Source: Bilabrum cf. latius (lineage: Eukaryota; Bigyra: Bicosoecida; Bigyra; Bicosoecida). From it: a stretch of 64,000 bases of DNA. A model generated the notes under the pieces. It worked only from the letters and a program-made list of their open reading frames with translations, searched no databases and had not been told where the DNA came from. The stretch spans positions 806,001 through 870,000 of the forward strand of contig OZ237742.1 of NCBI GenBank assembly GCA_965178125.1, read 5' to 3'. Below, one piece after another: positions 46,501 through 57,476 of this stretch; the first letter of the stretch is position 1, and each line of letters starts with the position of its first letter. The translations under genes and the position numbers were made by a program.

Positions 46501-47028
46501 CAGCGCCAAGCATGCCCCGGCCACAGTCTCGGCGGTGCAGTAGAGCGTCTGGAACTGCACGGCCCTCCTGGAAAAGATGCAGGATAGCCATCGAAACAGC
46601 AGAGCTTTCGGGTCCCGATGCACTGCGGGTCAGAAGTAGATTGATATCGCACGGCATAATTCCATTGTGTGAACGAAGGCAGCAGCGGGGGACTTGCCGC
46701 ACAATCTGGGTGTTGTTTCATGACAGCTCGTCTCACCTTCAATTACAGAGAGGCGGAGCATGGTTGCGATAACCCTGACCCCACAGGCTACTAGCAGTAT
46801 AAGCAAAGAAATAGGGTGAAGGACACCAGCGGCACCGGACTGGACCGCGCCAGGGCTTTCCCCACCGTTGGAATCCACACAGCCGAAGCCGATGGTACCG
46901 CACGAAAATGCGAACACCTCGCGAAGCAAAGCATACCTTGAAGAGTGGACTACACCATAAACGATTACAAGAGCTGCGATGACGAGCGATGCAGCCGCAC
47001 CGGCACCTATGCTTTGAATCCAAGACAT
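40516..47028 (-). CDS. uncharacterised 2,132-residue membrane protein
   Basis: Exons 47028-46737 and 46622-40516 (114-nt intron, GTGAGA...GCAG). Exon 2 is open for 6.1 kb with five TAGs (46324, 45358, 43702, 42490, 40726) and ends at TGA 40516-40518. I do not recognise the family. The N-terminal ~450 residues hold several hydrophobic segments (SLVIAALVIVYGVV, VLHPISLLILLVACGV, GLALAGLVLAIGLISPV). Others lie mid-protein (SVLVSVLCCCGC region) and near residue ~1,700 (GLGGLVGGVVSVGAVV, WVIVASALALVAG). Between them are acidic stretches (FAGEEEEEDEFEFVDED), Arg/Gly-rich stretches and possible helical regions (PPVPLNPPTAWLARGLRLY). ATG 47026-47028 is chosen; an in-frame ATG near 47164 is possible. 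Known long-range homologues were not obvious to me. Confidence 0.72.
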
Positions 47029-47294
47029 GGAGTGGAACGAGGTGCTGAGCACAACTTGTGCATGCGCAGATGGAGGCGCAATGGATACAGCACCATGCCT
47101 GGAGCTTAACAATGCTCTTTGATCAGAATGTGACAGCTCCTGATCACGTCTACGCGCCGGCATGGGGCTCAAACCAGGCACTGAAGGCAATTGGCCGTAT
47201 TGTACCTTTGTAAGGTATTATTTCGCTGCCGTCGGCTTAAAAACCGGACAACTCAATTTCCGATACCATTGATCAGCGACTCCCAGCTCAGTGT
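47029..47294. promoter_or_regulatory. divergent promoter region, giant protein / Tctex chain
   Basis: 266 bp between opposing start codons. If the giant protein starts at the upstream ATG (~47164), the shared region shrinks to about 130 bp. No named motif is seen. Confidence 0.4.
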
Positions 47295-47895
47295 ATGGCA
47301 TCCGAAGGCGCTGCTAGTGGATCTGGAGCGGCTGATGGTAAGGCCGCGGGGCCTCCAGCTGCCGATGCTGCCGCCCCGGCAGATGACATCGTGAAGTTTG
47401 ATTCGTTTCAAGCTGACCTGGAGGGAAAGGTCACGGAAGTGAGTGCTGCTCTTATGCCGTACAAACGCGCTGCAATGTTTTCAAATAGACTTAAACTGTG
47501 TTTGTGGCCCATGCCTGCAGCATGCTGACGTTCTGCCCCGAGTTTGGCTCGCCGATCTTTGGATCGTCCCGTTGCGCACTGCGCGTGGCATCTTTCCAAG
47601 CTCTTCGCACACGCTTTTGCAGATTGTGAAGGAGGTTCTTGGAGAGAACGAGTACAATGCTAACATGGTGGCTGAGTGGAGCGGGAAAATCTCGGAGCGA
47701 TCGCTGGCTGCAGCGAGGGAGTGCACGGACTAGATGAAATTTGTCGTTAGCTGCCTGGTCCTCCAGCTGTCTGGCTCAGGAATGCACTCTTGCTCGGCTT
47801 GCTTTTGGGACAAGACCACAGACGGATGTGCAAGCGTAAAGGTAGATACAGGCAAGTGCTTCGCCGTGGTAAATGTCTTCGGCATGGGTGTGTAA
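47295..47895 (+). CDS. Tctex-type dynein light chain
   Basis: Exons 47295-47438 and 47623-47895 (184-nt intron, GTGAGT...GCAG, phase 0); 138 residues, TAA. Tctex/DYNLT light chains bind dynein intermediate chains and cargo in cytoplasmic or axonemal dynein. The family core is FDSFQADLEGKVTE spliced to IVKEVLGENEYNANMVAEWS, then GKISERSLAAA, KFVVSCLVLQLSGSGMHSCS, ACFWDKTTDGC and the C-terminal CFAVVNVFGMGV, aligning throughout with DYNLT1 (CFWD and FG near the end). The first ~30 residues are an Ala/Gly/Pro-rich extension. One in-frame TAG (47731) sits between CTD and MKFVVSC, just before a conserved strand; without Gln there the essential C-terminal half is lost. Confidence 0.94.
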
Positions 47896-48098
47896 GGAGC
47901 CACGAGCACGATTCAGGCCTCATGGAGGCAAGGCACCCGTTTTGCGTGCAGATTGGCTTGTGGGGTCACTTTACAAAGAATTTGTCTTGATCTTATGCGT
48001 GCATACTCTGTTCAGCTAAGTTGTACGGGCGGTGCAGCGAACGGTCTTGCAGAACACCTGGCACATGCAACTTGCTCACTCCACCCACCCACGACACG

Positions 48099-49206
48099 TC
48101 ACGTGCCTTTGCTCCCGCCGGCACTGGCGCCCATCCCGAAGCTGTCTTTGGCCCGCCGCAGCGCCGCCACGACCTCCACGTCAGTGGCCCCTTCCTTCGC
48201 GCCAACGAACTTTCTGACGGCCGCACTGCGCGGCCGCAGGAACGGGTTTGTGGCGAGCTCTTGTGCGAGGGTCGAGGGCACCGTTGGCTTCCCCTCCTTC
48301 CTTGCTGTTGCGACCGCTTCCGCCCGCTCCTACAGAGCCTTGTTCCCTGGCTCCACCGCCGTTGCAAAACGAACGTTCGCCTCCGTGTACTCGTGCCCCA
48401 CCCAAACCCTGGTGGATGACGGGGGGCCGGCCTGGGCGATGACACCCAGGAGAGAGTGAGCGAGCTCTTCGGGCGATCCTCCTTTGTTTACGCGCCCGCA
48501 GCCGCAGACAAACAGAGAGTCCCCGGTAAACAGGTCGACGCTGTCTGTACCTGCCGCAGGTTTGCTGCTTCCGTCATCAGCACCGGCTGCCTCACCCTCA
48601 GGCTTGGCCTCTTCGTCGCCGACAGCACCCCCGGTCGCGGCCCCGCTGCCATCCTCACCTGCTCCACCCTCTCCCTCTTCGGCGCTAGATTCTTTGGTCC
48701 GAACGGCATAGCAAATGTGGCCTCTGGTGTGAAACGGCGTGTGCAGTGCAGTAACTCGAATGTTTGGCGACAGGTCGAACACGTCGCCATGCCGAACTGC
48801 TTTCGAAAGCGCTGGAACGCTGTCCTCTGAGCCACCGATTACCTCCAACTTCCAGCCGCGGTCAGCTTCACACTACTTCACAAGCTCTTCATTGCCACCG
48901 GCATGGTCCCAGTGATCATGCGTTGTGAGAATGTGGGTGAGCTTGCAGCCGACCGCATCAGCCGCAGCCAGCACTGTAGCGGGCTCAACTGGGTCGACAA
49001 CAGCAGCAATTTTTAAATATTCATCATATACTGTGACGCTAAATTACCAACGCACGCAGAGAGGATACCAGACAGTAAGCGTGAAAAAAGTAGATCGACA
49101 GCAAGCATGGCGTGCATCGGCGCATACTTATGCACGATGAAGCCCACGCGAACTCACTGAGGTATCCGTAGTTATCCTTTAGCATGGGAATCGTACTTAT
49201 TTTCAT
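48099..49206 (-). CDS. HAGH: glyoxalase II (hydroxyacylglutathione hydrolase)
   Basis: Exons 49206-49158 ([16 protein letters not shown]) and 49030-48099, intron 127 nt; 326 residues, TGA. It hydrolyses S-lactoylglutathione to lactate and glutathione in methylglyoxal detoxification. Metallo-beta-lactamase ligands are all visible: [33 protein letters not shown] and VGHEYTEAN; the C-terminal [18 protein letters not shown] binds glutathione in relatives. TAGs: 48873-48875 (LVK-TAG-CEA) and 48330-48332 (GNKAL-TAG-ERAEA, where relatives have Gln or Arg). Compared with ~260 residues in human HAGH, it carries an acidic Gly/Ala/Glu-rich insertion of ~55 residues between HICY and FTGD. No obvious organelle-targeting sequence. 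Confidence 0.95.
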
Positions 49207-49329
49207 GGTGCGTAACGTGGATGGTATGTAAGGAGCCCACTACCGCAGGAATTGCGGTTCTTGCGGATTATCGAAGGTTCCTTTGGCTTCGGACTTGCCC
49301 AGGCTCCTGTCCTCGCATATTTCAGACGA
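49207..49329. promoter_or_regulatory. 123-bp divergent promoter region
   Basis: The shortest start-to-start gap in the window, between glyoxalase II (-) and the RBR ligase (+). The RBR start is the least certain part, since an acceptor-like CAG at ~49248 suggests an upstream exon. Confidence 0.35.
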
Positions 49330-51810
49330 ATGGAAATAGCCGAAGCGCGGACAGGTCATGAATTGGCTTACAATAGGCTTTCTGATCAAGAAAACCAGGA
49401 ATTACGTTGTGACGTCTGCTTTAGCGAGACATCAGAAGGCCCGCACAGTGCCGTCCAAACTTGCCAGAACTGGGATCATACCGTATGTGCCAGGTGTCTC
49501 GAGGCACACGCGCGCCAGCACATACTTTTGAGACGCGACGTGTCACAGATTCGGTGTCCATGCAGCCGCGAAGGCAGCGAGTGCGATGGATTGATCGACC
49601 GCAGAATCCTGGAAGCTGCCGCAAACGCAATTAACGACCCTGTTGGTGGCGAGCATGGCAACGATGGTGCCGGGACCGATATCATGGAGCGATACGATCG
49701 ACTGTAGACCATTCAGCGCGACCAGGGACGGGAGTGTCCGTGGTGCAACCACCTCATTCTCGGGCGCCGGGGGATGGGCAATCTCGCAGTGCGCGTGCAT
49801 TGCGACCGATGCAACCGCGTGAGCTGCAGAGTGCACGGCACGGCACACAATCCGGATGTTCTGTCGTGCCGTGAGTATCTTGCCCAGCAGCAGAACCCCG
49901 ACGGTGCCGCGGAGGAGGTCATCCGGGGGCAGGCCATCCAGTGCCCTGGGTGCACGGCCTGGGTGCACCGCATTGCCGGTTGCAACCACATGACGTGTCG
50001 GTGCGGGGTGGAGTTCTGCTACTGCTGCGGCGCAGACATTACGAGGGGTTGGGACGAGCACTTTGCCCGGGGGCACGGCATACTGGGCTACCGGAGCTGC
50101 CGCCTATACGGGGAGCCGCTGGCTCGGGCTCGCCGGTGGCTGCAAGTACCCGCTGCGATGCAGTGTGCAGCTGGCGTGCTTGCAATCGGCTGGGTTATCG
50201 TGGTTGTGTTGCCGCTAGCAGTCATTGACATCGTGAACTGGGTCATGGCGGTCCTTTTCCTGTTCCCTGCGATCCTGCTGGACATCGTGCTTGGACTGGC
50301 TGGCTGCGACTGGCGCGGACAAGCGAGCGCTGCTTCGTGGAGCTCTGCACTCGGACGCACCCCACTACTGTCCATGAATTTCTTCGGGTCAAACGGACTC
50401 CGCATGTTGCTGCAGTTGGCTGGGCTGCCCTGGCTGGCTCGGTCGATGCCCTTTGCACGGAACCTGGGACCGGCAAATGTCCTGGCGGGGGGTGCCGAGG
50501 CGGGGGCTGGGCTGCATCCCGCCGCCAGGCTCGCTTGGAGGGTCCGTTCCATGGGATTGTTGATCGCAGCTGTGACTTTGCTCGCCAATGTGGGCGCATG
50601 GGTGGGCGGCCTTCTTGATTTTGGCACTGGGTCGGCGGCAGAGACGGTTGAGATGGGCGAGCTGAACGGACCACTGGGTGTGGACGGCAGCAGCCAGCGC
50701 CAGCAGCAAGATCTCTCATTTGATGATCAGATGGGGATGAACAGCAGCGAATTGCTTTCGCGTGTGCCCGCATCCTTGGATGCATAGGATTGGAGCTGGC
50801 GAAGCTCGAGCCCATATCTGGTAGCGTGGTCCGCACACAGCTGGGCAGACTACATCTACAGCGCAGCGTTTTCACGCGCATTCTCTCAACTTGTTGTTTT
50901 TAGCATCGCATCTAGTGCATGGCATGCAACCATTGCGGCTGCCGTAGCAATTGCAGGGTGTTGCCACCGCTGGCGGGGCGAGGATGCAAACGCGTGGACC
51001 GGCCGGGCAGAGGGCATGCTCGGCTTCGTGCCCCTGTTCTGGGTCCTGCTGCAGGTAGCGTGGAACTGGAAGGCCGTTGGCTCGATCACCGTATCTTGCA
51101 CATCATGGATGGTATAGACCGCATGCATGTCCCTCTTGAGGATCCCGCACATCATCCTCACTCGAGTGTGGTGGGCCATCTTGCTTGCCCCCACAGGGGC
51201 CTCCATGGTGTGGTGGAGCCTGACAAGCGATTGGGTGTTCCCTCTCTTGATGTGCGGGCTAATTGGACTACTGTGGACATGTGGTGCGCTCATCAGATCC
51301 TGCGTGCGATCGGCACGCCAAGCATGGAACGCATTGCCAGTCGGAGTGGCTGTGCTGCTTGCGGTGAATGCCGCCGTGTTTGGCCGGGAGCTAGCCGTTT
51401 CTATGCACAACATGGTGCCACCGGGGACACTGGTATTCATTGGACGGATTTTGCTTTAGATGGCAAATACACTGAAATGGATAGGCACGCAGATGCGACG
51501 CCGCCGTCTGTGGCGAACGCTGTTGCGCGGGGAGCTGCACATGTTGAAGAGCTTCATGCTCGGCCCAGCCGTGGGCTGCGCCCTTGCCTTGACTAGCAGG
51601 ATTGCAATGGGGTTGATGATGCATGCCCTGGCAGGAAGCTACTTGCCCAGTGGGGGTGCGCTGGCTGGCACGGTCCATGCAGCGCTGCAAGGGGGGGCCT
51701 TGCAGCACGAAGGTGTGCTTGCTTGGGGGCTTGGCTTAGTCTCGGCGGCTCTGGCAGATCCCTTCGTCCTCCCTGCGGGACTGGCCCTCGGGGGATTAAT
51801 ACTCACCTGA
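49330..51810 (+). CDS. multi-pass RBR-type E3 ubiquitin ligase
   Basis: One frame, ATG 49330-49332 to TGA 51808-51810, 826 residues with four TAGs (49705, 50785, near 51115, 51457). RING-between-RING ligases take ubiquitin onto a RING2 cysteine. RING1: CDVCFSETSEGPHSAVQTC with VCARCLEAH and RCPC. IBR: CPWCNHLI, VHCDRCNRVSCRVHG. RING2: IQCPGCTAWVHRIAGCNHMT followed by CRCGVEFCYCCG; by HHARI/Parkin analogy the catalytic Cys is in HMTC. The C-terminal ~480 residues hold many hydrophobic helices (WVIVVVLPLAVIDIVNWVM, LLIAAVTLLANVGAWVGGLL, HATIAAAVAIAGCC, ILLAPTGASMVWW, GVAVLLAVNAAVFG). RNF19-type ligases have two helices; here there are perhaps eight to ten, suggesting an organelle-membrane ligase. 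The frame is open for some distance upstream of the chosen Met. Confidence 0.88.
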
Positions 51811-51967
51811 GGACCTTTCGTCCCATGCAATGCTTGTAAATGGTCTGCAGCTACTTCTTGTCTGTTTTTGCGACCAATTTTGTTAGAGATTCGGAGCCAA
51901 ATAATGAACCTTCTTTGGCGAACCACGGAAAGCTGAGTAGATTCCGGTCACAATTCAGGACGAAGCA

Positions 51968-54172
51968 ATGCGAGAATCAGTTTCAAATAAAAATCCTTTG
52001 ACTGACAGCACTCTGGATAAGCCATGCTGCTTTGGTTTGTACACGGAACGCGACTGCGTAGAGCGCGATTGGACCTGGGTTTTCGTTGACCTGGCGACTG
52101 TTCTGCTTGGCGGAGTCGTGGCTGTTGGGAGCTTCGGCACCTGGCTACAGGATCCGGACAGGAGCACAGGAGGAGTTGAAACTTGGAGGATCCCAGCACT
52201 GGTAGCGATTACAATCGTTGCCGCGCCAGTGTGTCGCCTGGTCCAAGCTGCCGTATTTCGTTGCTTGCAGTAGTGCAACTGTTCCCAGATCTGTCGAGAC
52301 ATCAACTTCATGCTTGGATCTTTTGAAGGCATCCCAGCCATGCTTTGCCTAACGGCTATTGCCGGATGGATTGCCGCTGGACCAGTCCTCGACCTGCCAT
52401 CGGGTGGACTTTCGGGAGAGCAGCAGCAGACGCAGGGTCAGATCAGTCGCGCGTTCGGATGCATCCTGACCGTGTCGCTATTATTGGGGGGTAGAATTGC
52501 CATTGTGAGGTACTTTTTGTGGGGCGTGCTGAAACGGGCAGCGTAGGAGCAGGCACATCAGCTCGATCGGCTGCAGGCAGTTGCACTGCTGCTCACCGCC
52601 TCCCTCCGACCGGATTGGCAGTGGCCAACCGTCCCGTGGAGTAGCGGAAGCGCCGACTCAAGCAGTCGTCAGAGCGGAAACGAAGCCCCCGATTCCAACG
52701 ATGGCCCACCGGGTGCTCGAGTCACGACCAACGTGCTCCTGGCGCACGACACCACCGCAGCTTCTGGCTCTGGCTCGCATTTCGCCGGCGGTGTGCCCGT
52801 CCAGCCGCGCTCGGGAACTGCCGGCTCCGCCCTCCCAGAAGATCCCGAGCACGCGCAGGCTCGCCTCCGCCGCATCCACCTCAAGGTGCTTGACGGGCGG
52901 GGGAGGGAGCACGCTATTCGGAGGGAGGACCTCGCCCGAGCAGTTGCTCGAGGAGCATTCCGGGCGCTGGCAAGGGGAAAACTAGCTTCCACTGGGGCTT
53001 CCGGGTCGGGAGGCAGCAGCGGTAAAGAGGACAGGGCGGTCCGTGTGGAGACTGCTTCCGTGGCGCGCGATGGCCCAATCGCGGGGAGCGCGGCGGCGTC
53101 CGTATCCGCTGGGGAGGTGCCGGGCATCGCGCGGGATGCTTCGTCAGGCGCCGGGGTCGGGCTGCTCGCCCGGGGCATGTCATCGATCGTGGGGTCCGGC
53201 TGGAGCACAAGCCACCGGATCAGCGACAGCGGGGAGGAAGGTGACGAGGAGCTCGAGCTGGTGGAGCACGATTTCAGGCTGCTGCTGCAGGACCCTGACC
53301 TCACCGACGATGTGTTCCCCTACTTTGACGTGTCCGAGAACGGGAGTGTCAGCATTGGGGAGTTTGAGGCGGGCTTCGCCAAGATATTCAGGACGTTCCA
53401 GGCTGCCAAGTCTTCCGTGACGGGAGGCGGCGCCGTGTCGAGCGCGATGGACACCGTGGCCGACGCGGCCTTCTACGTGCTTGCCGTGGTGATCATCCTC
53501 ACCTACGCTCACGTGCCCGTCAACAGCATTTTCGTGCCCATCGCCTCGATCATCCTGGCCTCTTCCTTTGCGCTGGGACCCGTCATTTCGGACACTGTGG
53601 CGTCCTTCGTGTTCGTGGTCATGGTGCGCGCATACGATGTGGGCGACAGGATCGTGGCAGAGGGGGTGAGAGACGAGCAGGTGCTCGTGGTGGAGGCAGT
53701 GGACATCCTCACCACCACCTTTACCATGCCTGCGACCGGTCGCAGGGTCACGGTGCCCAACCACAAGCTGGCGGGGACGTCCATCGAGAACCTCAAGAGA
53801 TCCCCGAGGGTCATCCTCACCAGCGCTGTGCAGGTCGCCCACGATACGACGGCCGCTCAGATCGACGCCATCAGGGCAGACGTCGAGTCCCTCGTCTCCA
53901 ACCCAGCGCGGGCCAAGGAGTGGAAGCCCGGCGTGAAGCTAACCGTTGAGAGCGTGGAGGGCAAGGGGGACGGCTGCTCTCAGCTCAAGCTGAGGCTGCA
54001 GGCCAGGCCCAGGAGGGGGTGGCAGGAGCTGCACAAGGTGAGGAGGGCACAGTCGGAGCTCCTGCTTCGGTTCGTGGACAGCATGCGCGCCCGCGGGGTG
54101 CATTTTCTCACAGATGAGATGGGCGAGGCGGGCGCGGGCAGGATGCGGGGCAGGTCAGGGACGGCAAGGTAA
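51968..54172 (+). CDS. MscS-like mechanosensitive channel with EF-hand
   Basis: An intronless frame of 734 residues (ATG 51968-51970, TAA 54170-54172) with TAGs at 52271 and 52544. MscS-like channels open on membrane tension. N-terminal helices include WVFVDLATVLLGGVVAVG, PALVAITIVAAPVC and GCILTVSLLLGGRIAI. A soluble Ser/Gly/Ala-rich stretch and an EF-hand follow (FPYFDVSENGSVSIGEFEAG; loop DVSENGSVSIGE has all canonical acidic positions), as in calcium-regulated MSL/CMSC channels of plants, algae and yeast. The pore-lining helix and vestibule are SIILASSFALGPVISDTVAS, FVFVVMVRAYDVGDRI (YDVGDRI is the MscS signature) and ITVPN-like RVTVPNHKL. This suggests Ca2+-modulated osmotic release; the membrane is unknown. 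It lies 157 bp downstream of the RBR gene on the same strand. Confidence 0.92.
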
Positions 54173-54408
54173 GTCGCACGGTTGGACGGGACCTGATGTG
54201 GTGCTTGAGTTGCGCAAGCCGGGGCAAGCGTAGGCTCGGCGCATAGGCAATGTATGTGGCCCCGACCTGCAGAGCGCCTTCGCACAAGAAGTATGATTGG
54301 TTTCCCTGTCCAAAACAGAGTACAAACGCATGTACTGCAAAAATAACACCAACCGACCGTCCTGCAAAGAAAGAGCCTATTCGGAGCCCCCCCAATTGCT
54401 CGCGCGCA

Positions 54409-55263
54409 TCATCGGGCGTTCGCTGCGCCTGCCGCCGCCTGCCGCGCCAAATCGGGATTGTCCCTGGCTGTCTGCATGGCGGCCTGTCCCGCCCTCTGCG
54501 CCACCTGGGGGTTCCTCTGCAGGTATCCAGCGATCTCGCTCTCCGCAGTGGTCTTCTTCTCGTCAGGGCTGCCGTAAAACTGCCCACCCGGCTGGTAGGC
54601 TGGGTGCACGCAGAATACGTACATGTTCAGGAAGGCGTTGACCATGGTGATTGCAGCCACAATGTAGCCTAGCCAGTAGCCCAGCGACAGGCACACGGTG
54701 GCTGTGAAGAAAATGAAGATCGACCGGCCAGTCACGGTGAACATGAATCCAAAACCGGCCCTGATCCTTGGCTGGATATTGCTAATGTTAAGCTCCACAC
54801 ATGTGATCATTAAGCCAAAAAATCTGCAGTGAGGATCCGAGCATACGAGGGCGAGACGCTTTGCAAAAGTCCTGGGAGCGGGGATGCGCAGTAGCACGAC
54901 GCAGGATTCCTTCTTACACTGTGTACGCCGACACAACAATCTCTGTGAATCCAACTTTCAATGTACCGACAAAAAAGAGGATCACAGCGGCTGTAATCAT
55001 CAGTAGCCCATTTAGAATATTTGTCATGCGAAGGGTGCGCTGCGCCTGGTTGTCTGTCCAAGCCTTTACATTCCTGCATAGACAAACGATGAATTTGTAT
55101 TATCAAGTAACGTCTAACCTAGAGGCAGCACCGCACGATCTGTGCTCTGCAGGTCTGCCAGATGATCTCACATCCAGCTCGAGGATTCTCCACCGTTCTC
55201 TCCGCCTTCGCCACCCCCAGCAGCGGGCGCAGGCTCCGCAAATGGATTCTCCTATGCTGACAT
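54409..55263 (-). CDS. COPI-associated membrane protein
   Basis: Exons 55263-55172, 55073-54918 and 54823-54409 (introns 98 and 94 nt); phases agree; 220 residues, TGA. The product matches the COPI-associated (TVP15-related) family of four-helix Golgi proteins: RMTNILNGLLMITAAVILFF, VGFTEIVVSAYTV spliced to FFGLMITCVELNI, then FGFMFTVTGRSIFIFFTATV, LSLGYWLGYIVAAITMVNAF. The C-terminal tail GYLQRNPQVAQRAGQAAM is amphipathic. The fourth codon is TAG (55252-55254): M-S-A-TAG-ENPF, so under the standard code no protein would be made from this start. The N-terminal exon is Gly/Glu/Ser-rich. It is divergently paired with MSI1 (162 bp). Confidence 0.85.
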
Positions 55264-55425
55264 GGCTAGTGGGCAGGCGAAATTCTGTCGCCTTGTGCGG
55301 GTATACTGCTTCTGGCATGTTTCGTCGGAAAAATCAGTTTTCTTTTTTGTAGTGTGTCATTCGTCACTTGAAATTCAAGTATCCAACAATTGTACATTTC
55401 TCGTCTCTCTGAAGACATATCCACA

Positions 55426-57282
<1,857 letters not shown>

Positions 57283-57476
57283 AGACTGCGCGTTTCGAGG
57301 TCGGGGAGTGGGAGGGAGGAGGGGTGCGCTGCGCTCTGTTCGTATGTGGATGATGATACGTCTTGTTTCGTTTAGTCCCGCGCCAACAAATTGAGAGATT
57401 GCCGGCTGCACCGGTGTGAAGGTTCGCCATGCAAGGTGTGGCGACAACACGAACCACCGACACGTCACCCGATAGC

